From CCMP332 sp040218795 (lineage in GTDB: Bacteria > Bacteroidota > Bacteroidia > Cytophagales > CCMP332): DNA of 64,000 bases. The stretch is taken from the NCBI GenBank assembly GCA_040218795.1, contig JAVJQT010000005.1, positions 248,001 through 312,000 on the forward strand, read 5' to 3'. This document shows positions 59,856 to 64,000 of this stretch, one piece after another. The translations under genes were made by a program, and so were the position numbers. How positions within the stretch are numbered: position 1 is the first letter of the stretch; each line of letters begins with the position of its first letter. The notes beneath the pieces were generated by a model. The model did not search any database. It saw only the letters and a list, made by a program, of their open reading frames with translations, and was not told the DNA's origin.

Positions 59856-61142
59856 ATGTCAGAATTCGCAGAAATAATCTTAGACGGCAAATCCCATAAA
59901 CTTCCAATAATTACCGGATCTGAAGGTGAAAAAGCCATTGATATCGCCAAATTAAGGACGGAAACAGGGTATATTACGCTGGACACCGGTTTTAAAAATA
60001 CGGGTTCAACCCAAAGTTCAATTACATTTTTGGATGGGGAAAAAGGAATTCTCAGATATAGGGGTTATCCCATCGAACAATTGGCCGAAAAATCGGAATT
60101 TCTTGAAGTGGCCTATCTGTTAATTCACGGTGAATTGCCAAGCAAAGATGTTTATCAGAAGTTTAAAAGAAAAGTAACAGAGCATACTTTAGTGCATGAA
60201 GACACCAAGAAGATTTTTGATGGATTCCCTTCCAGATCTCATCCAATGGGTGTTTTGTCATCATTGGTTAGCAGTTTAACCGCCTTTTATCCTAAAAGTA
60301 TTGACCCAAATCGTTCTCCTGCTGAAATTGACCTGACAATAATCCGATTACTGGCAAAAATCCCAACCATTTCCGCATGGGCATTTAAAAATGAAATGGG
60401 ACACCCGGTCAATTACCCAAGAAACGATCTGGACTATTGTTCGAACTTCCTTTACATGATGTTTGGGCTTCCGGCAGAAGATTATAAGGTTGATCCGGTA
60501 TTGGCGGATGCCTTGAATAAGTTATTGATTCTTCATGCCGATCACGAGCAAAACTGCTCGACATCAACAGTTCGAATTGTCGGTTCTTCACATACCAGTC
60601 TTTACACGGCGATAGCGGGAGGAATTAGCGCACTTTGGGGACCATTGCATGGCGGAGCAAACCAGGCGGTGATTGAAATGCTAGAAGAGATTAAAAATAA
60701 CGGTGGCGATGTGGCCAAATTTGTAGCCAAAGCCAAGGATAAAAATGATCCTTTCAGATTGATGGGATTTGGTCACAGGGTATATAAAAACTTTGACCCA
60801 CGTGCGAAAATCATTAAAAAAGCGGCTGACCAGGTGCTGGATGCCTTAGGTGTAGATGACCCTTCTCTGGACATTGCCAAACAGCTAGAAGAAGTTGCTT
60901 TGAAAGATGAATATTTTGTAGAAAGAAATCTCTATCCAAATGTTGATTTCTATTCAGGAATAATTTACCGTGCCATGGGCATCCCAACGGAAATGTTTAC
61001 AGTTATGTTCACATTGGGAAGATTACCGGGCTGGATAGCGCAGTGGAAAGAAATGAGAGAAAATAACGAACCGATAGGCAGACCAAGACAAATTTACATC
61101 GGTGAAAATGAAAGGAATTATGTTCCTTTAGACAAACGTTAA
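59856..61142 (+). CDS. gltA: Citrate synthase
   Basis: Condenses acetyl-CoA and oxaloacetate, the entry step of the TCA cycle. The 428-residue length fits the hexameric type II enzyme. Active-site elements: HADHEQNCST (first His), GPLHGGANQAVIEML (second His), GFGHRVYKNFDPR (third His and CoA binding) and the catalytic Asp in NVDFYSGIIYRAMG. Monocistronic with a strong terminator. Confidence 0.98.
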   Translation: MSEFAEIILDGKSHKLPIITGSEGEKAIDIAKLRTETGYITLDTGFKNTGSTQSSITFLDGEKGILRYRGYPIEQLAEKSEFLEVAYLLIHGELPSKDVYQKFKRKVTEHTLVHEDTKKIFDGFPSRSHPMGVLSSLVSSLTAFYPKSIDPNRSPAEIDLTIIRLLAKIPTISAWAFKNEMGHPVNYPRNDLDYCSNFLYMMFGLPAEDYKVDPVLADALNKLLILHADHEQNCSTSTVRIVGSSHTSLYTAIAGGISALWGPLHGGANQAVIEMLEEIKNNGGDVAKFVAKAKDKNDPFRLMGFGHRVYKNFDPRAKIIKKAADQVLDALGVDDPSLDIAKQLEEVALKDEYFVERNLYPNVDFYSGIIYRAMGIPTEMFTVMFTLGRLPGWIAQWKEMRENNEPIGRPRQIYIGENERNYVPLDKR

Positions 61143-61167
61143 TTTACACTTAGAAAATAAATTGATG

Positions 61168-61197
61168 GCCCTTCTGATTTTCGGAAGGGCTTTTTTT
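61168..61197 (+). terminator. Terminator of gltA
   Basis: GCCCTTC / GAAGGGC stem with a 9-nt loop and a run of seven T. It lies just before the convergent nucleoside transporter stop, so it may serve both. Confidence 0.85.
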
Positions 61198-62518
61198 ATA
61201 TCACAAAGGCACCGGCTATGGTGCCCGTCATCATACAGGCAATAGTTGCACCCAGCAGAGCTTTCATTCCCAATTCCGAAAGGGTTGATTGTTGATTGGG
61301 TGCCATGGCACCAATCCCTCCTATTTGAATAGCTATTGAACTGAAATTACTAAATCCGCATAAAGCGAATGTACTTATTACTATGGCCTTCGGGCTTAAG
61401 GAACCTTCGGATTTTAAAGCGGATAGATCGAGGTAAGCAACAAATTCATTGATAACTGTTTTTTGACCTAAGAGACTACCAACAGCAAGAGAATCAGCCC
61501 ATGGCACTCCCATTATAAATGCAAGTGGCCTGAAAGCCTGACCTAAGATATATTGCAATGTAAGTCCGTCAAAAAGGCCATTCGTAGATGAAACAATTAA
61601 TGCGTTGACACCAATCCAGTTACCAATGAGATTGCTAAATATATAATTCAGCAGATAGATTATAGCGATAAATGCCAAAAGCATTCCGCCTATGTTAAGC
61701 GCAAGCTTAACGCCATCGCTGGCACCATTGGCCAGGGCATCGATAAGGTTAACGCCTATTTTGTCTTTATTAACACTCAAATCCTCCTTCTCAACGTCCT
61801 TGGTTTCTGGAATAAGTATTTTTGAAATGACAATTCCCGCTGGTGCATTCATGATAGAGGCACTCAATAAAAAACTGGCAAATTTTGCCTTTTCAACGGG
61901 ATCAGGGCCGCCTAGAAATGATACGTATGCGGCGAGCACTCCTCCTGCTATTGTGGCCATGCCTCCAGTCATTAGACACATAATTTCTGATTTCGTCATT
62001 TTCGAAACGAAAGGCCTAACAAGCAAGGGCGCCTCTGTTTGTCCCAAAAATATATTCCCCGCGGCTGATAAACTCTCAGGGCCTGATAAGCGCATGGTTT
62101 TAGCCATGATCCAGGCTATTCCAAATACAACCTTTTGAAGTACTCCGAGATAATAAAGCCCTGCTGAAACCGTAGAAAAAAAGATAACTGTAGGTAATAC
62201 CTGAAATGCGAAAATAAAGCCGAGGCCATGTCTTAATTCAGGATTGGCATCGGAGTTTCTGGCCAAATCCCCGAATAAAAATTCTGCACCATCTTCAGAA
62301 AAACTTAGAAGCGTAACAAAACCCTTACTTATTATATAAAACATATCCCTGATAGCGGGAACATTGGTAACCAGAAAACCAAAGGTCACTTGTAAAAACA
62401 CACCTATTGCCACCAGTCTCCAATCTATTTTTTTTCGATTGACCGAAAATATAAACGCGATTCCCAGAAGAACAATAATGCCAAATAAGCCTCTTAGTAT
62501 TTCCATAAAAAAAGCCAT
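61196..62518 (-). CDS. Concentrative nucleoside transporter (NupC/CNT family)
   Basis: Ion-coupled nucleoside importer of 440 residues with about ten membrane segments. Family motifs are present: GLGFIFAFQVLPTVIFFS, SGPESLSAAGNIFLGQTEAPLLVRPF (nucleoside/ion site), GGMATIAGGVLAAYVSF, and FALCGFSNFSSIAIQIGGIGAMAP near the end. The natural substrate could be purine or pyrimidine nucleosides. It fits with the salvage kinase elsewhere in the window. Confidence 0.95.
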   Translation of the reverse strand: MAFFMEILRGLFGIIVLLGIAFIFSVNRKKIDWRLVAIGVFLQVTFGFLVTNVPAIRDMFYIISKGFVTLLSFSEDGAEFLFGDLARNSDANPELRHGLGFIFAFQVLPTVIFFSTVSAGLYYLGVLQKVVFGIAWIMAKTMRLSGPESLSAAGNIFLGQTEAPLLVRPFVSKMTKSEIMCLMTGGMATIAGGVLAAYVSFLGGPDPVEKAKFASFLLSASIMNAPAGIVISKILIPETKDVEKEDLSVNKDKIGVNLIDALANGASDGVKLALNIGGMLLAFIAIIYLLNYIFSNLIGNWIGVNALIVSSTNGLFDGLTLQYILGQAFRPLAFIMGVPWADSLAVGSLLGQKTVINEFVAYLDLSALKSEGSLSPKAIVISTFALCGFSNFSSIAIQIGGIGAMAPNQQSTLSELGMKALLGATIACMMTGTIAGAFVI

Positions 62519-62556
62519 TGAATAGATTCAATGGCACGAATATAATTTAATTCAAT

Positions 62557-63162
62557 TTATGACCGCTTATTTAATTCGTCTCGAATTTGTGCTGCCTTTT
62601 CGTAATCTTCTTTTTTTAATGCTTCAGCTAATTTTTTCTCCAATTCTGTCACTGACATTTTTTTTAGCTTATCGGTGAATGGTAAAGATTTTCTTGGCTC
62701 ATCGGCTTCAGCGCTTACCACTTCCTTAATTTCAGAAGAAATCTCCTCGCCTTCATCCATAATAACACCGGCTTCATCGAGTATTTTGTCGAAGGTGTAA
62801 ATCGGAACATTAAAACGCAATCCTATGGCAATGGCATCTGAAGGACGAGAATCGATTTCCACCTCTTTCTCACCATTACCGCATACAATTTTGGCAAAGA
62901 AAACGCCTTCACTCAGGTCAGAAATTACGATTTCTTTAATGGTGTAATTAAAATCCTTTGCAAAACTCTTAAAAAGATCGTGGGTCATCGGACGGTTGGG
63001 CACAATCTTTTCAATTTCAATGGCGATTGCCTGTGCCTCAAACATTCCAATTATAATCGGAAGACGTCTTTTACCACTCTCCTCACCCAGCACCAATGCA
63101 AATGATCCTGTATGGGTATGACTGGAAGACAGTCCGATAATCTCGAGCTTAATCCGCTTCAA
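62557..63162 (-). CDS. Bifunctional nuclease (DUF151) with C-terminal UVR motif
   Basis: N-terminal BFN/DUF151 domain (about 1-140: GSFALVLGEESGKRRLPIIIGMFEAQAIAIEIE, then IDSRPSDAIAIGLRFNVPIY), named for reported RNase/DNase activity in plant homologues. The last 35 residues form a UvrB/C-type UVR helix hairpin (VTELEKKLAEALKKEDYEKAAQIRDEL). Length 201 is typical for Bacteroidota. It lies 6 bp after etfA, so co-transcription is likely. Confidence 0.9.
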   Translation of the reverse strand: MKRIKLEIIGLSSSHTHTGSFALVLGEESGKRRLPIIIGMFEAQAIAIEIEKIVPNRPMTHDLFKSFAKDFNYTIKEIVISDLSEGVFFAKIVCGNGEKEVEIDSRPSDAIAIGLRFNVPIYTFDKILDEAGVIMDEGEEISSEIKEVVSAEADEPRKSLPFTDKLKKMSVTELEKKLAEALKKEDYEKAAQIRDELNKRS

Positions 63163-63168
63163 ATCCTA

Positions 63169-64000
63169 TTATTTAGCTGCTTTAATTGCTTCTGTTAATT
63201 TAGGTATTACTTCAAAGGCATCGCCAACAATGCCGTAATCTGCTGCTTTAAAAAATGGAGCTTCTGAATCTTTATTGATAACAACAATATTTTTTGATGA
63301 ATTGACACCGGCAAGATGCTGGATTGCTCCCGAAATTCCAACTGCAATGTATAAATCAGGACTTACTTTCACCCCTGTTTGTCCCACATGTTCGTGATGA
63401 GGTCTCCATTCCATGTCAGAAACAGGCTTGGAACAACCTGTTGCCGCACCCAATGTTTTTGCAAGTTCTTCAAGCATTCCCCAGTTTTCAGGTCCTTTCA
63501 TACCTCTTCCACCGCTCACCACCAGTTCAGCTTCAGGCAGTAAAATATCACCTTCAGCTTTTTCAGTTTCCAAAATAGTAATGTCCTTATCCGAATCTGA
63601 AATTCCGGATGAAAAGGATTCGACCTTTGCTTCAGATCCACTTTCCATTATTTCTGCGGCTCCTTTTTTTAGTGTCAATACCTTTTTGTCGGTCAGCAGT
63701 TTTTCAAACTTAAATGCTTTCCCGGTAAATATGCTTCTCTTGATTTTAAAACCATCAGAGGTGTCAGGTAATTCAACCAGGTTTGTTCCCAATGCAGCTG
63801 AAATCTTTACCGATAACTTGGCAGCGGCAGCATCGGATAATGACGATTTAGGTAACACTACAATATTTGCAGACTCCTGCTCGCTGGCTTTGGCTAAAGC
63901 AGATGCTACGGGCGATATTCTTCCTTTGTCAAATTCTGATTCGGAATCGTGGAGTACTTTCCCGGCTCCGTTTTTTCCTAAGCCACTCAATTCGGCTGCA
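63169..64000 (-). CDS. etfA: Electron transfer flavoprotein alpha subunit, N-terminus cut off
   Basis: Carries electrons from acyl-CoA dehydrogenases toward the quinone pool together with EtfB. The C-terminal FAD domain is clear: VVSGGRGMKGPENWGMLEELAKTLGAATGCSKPVSDMEW, HEHVGQTGVKVSPDLYIAVGISGAIQHLAG and INKDSEAPFFKAADYGIVGD. The frame runs open to the window edge, with no in-frame start in the last bases. About 277 of roughly 320 residues are visible. Confidence 0.95.
   Translation of the reverse strand, partial: AAELSGLGKNGAGKVLHDSESEFDKGRISPVASALAKASEQESANIVVLPKSSLSDAAAAKLSVKISAALGTNLVELPDTSDGFKIKRSIFTGKAFKFEKLLTDKKVLTLKKGAAEIMESGSEAKVESFSSGISDSDKDITILETEKAEGDILLPEAELVVSGGRGMKGPENWGMLEELAKTLGAATGCSKPVSDMEWRPHHEHVGQTGVKVSPDLYIAVGISGAIQHLAGVNSSKNIVVINKDSEAPFFKAADYGIVGDAFEVIPKLTEAIKAAK

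Overview
The window is a chromosomal segment of an AT-rich member of the Bacteroidota, most likely a Cytophagales-type bacterium. Supporting signs are the bacillithiol deacetylase, the PorT-like and CarboxypepD_reg/TonB outer-membrane proteins, DUF4856 and imelysin lipoproteins, almost no Shine-Dalgarno sequences, several TTG/GTG starts, and a few promoters resembling the Bacteroidota TTG / TAnnTTTG consensus. No phage, plasmid or CRISPR locus was seen. The first gene (TauE/SafE exporter) and the last gene (etfA) run off the window.

Layout. 1-30.2 kb is mostly housekeeping on the minus strand: methylglyoxal synthase, deoxynucleoside kinase, aldehyde dehydrogenase, gyrA, DUF349 protein, YqgE, miaE, bshB1-trxB, pnp, rpsO, an LptF/G permease and a universal stress protein. 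Plus-strand genes are interspersed (ABC ATPase, msrB, DUF2867 protein, OsmC, pdxH, glycosyltransferase), as are tRNA-Thr(TGT) and tRNA-Met(CAT). This part also holds a decayed scar of a ligase-associated exonuclease/ATP-dependent DNA ligase locus (5.7-6.0 kb), a RAYT transposase with REP-like palindromes (13.8-16.7 kb), and a 176-bp tandem repeat block (28.76-29.2 kb).

30.4-40.3 kb is one tightly packed 12-gene operon that I read as a reduced type II secretion / type IV pilus-like machine: pseudopilins G, K, I and J, prepilin peptidase, ATPase E, secretin D, assembly proteins L, M and C/P-like, a lipoprotein, and platform protein F. Two toxin-antitoxin modules follow: a HigBA whose toxin carries an in-frame stop, and an intact MazF-type pair. 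An orphan sensor kinase with STAS-like N-terminal domains comes next.

44.9-52.5 kb is a predicted metal (probably iron) acquisition operon: DUF4856 lipoprotein, imelysin lipoprotein, a membrane homologue of vitamin K-dependent gamma-carboxylase, a TonB receptor and a haem/copper lipoprotein. It sits behind a promoter overlapped by a 23-bp palindrome. 53.1-57.7 kb is a type III polyketide cluster: FAD oxidoreductase, UbiA-type prenyltransferase, type III PKS and methyltransferase. The prenyltransferase gene is inverted and overlaps, or nearly overlaps, its neighbours. 57.8-64 kb returns to core genes: TPR protein, prohibitin, citrate synthase, nucleoside transporter, bifunctional nuclease and etfA.

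The most promising material for new biology is the carboxylase-containing metal operon, the reduced secretion system with its unusual GspK-like protein, the type III PKS cluster, and the RAYT whose C-terminus is written by the repeats themselves. All functional calls come from reading the sequence; no database search was run.
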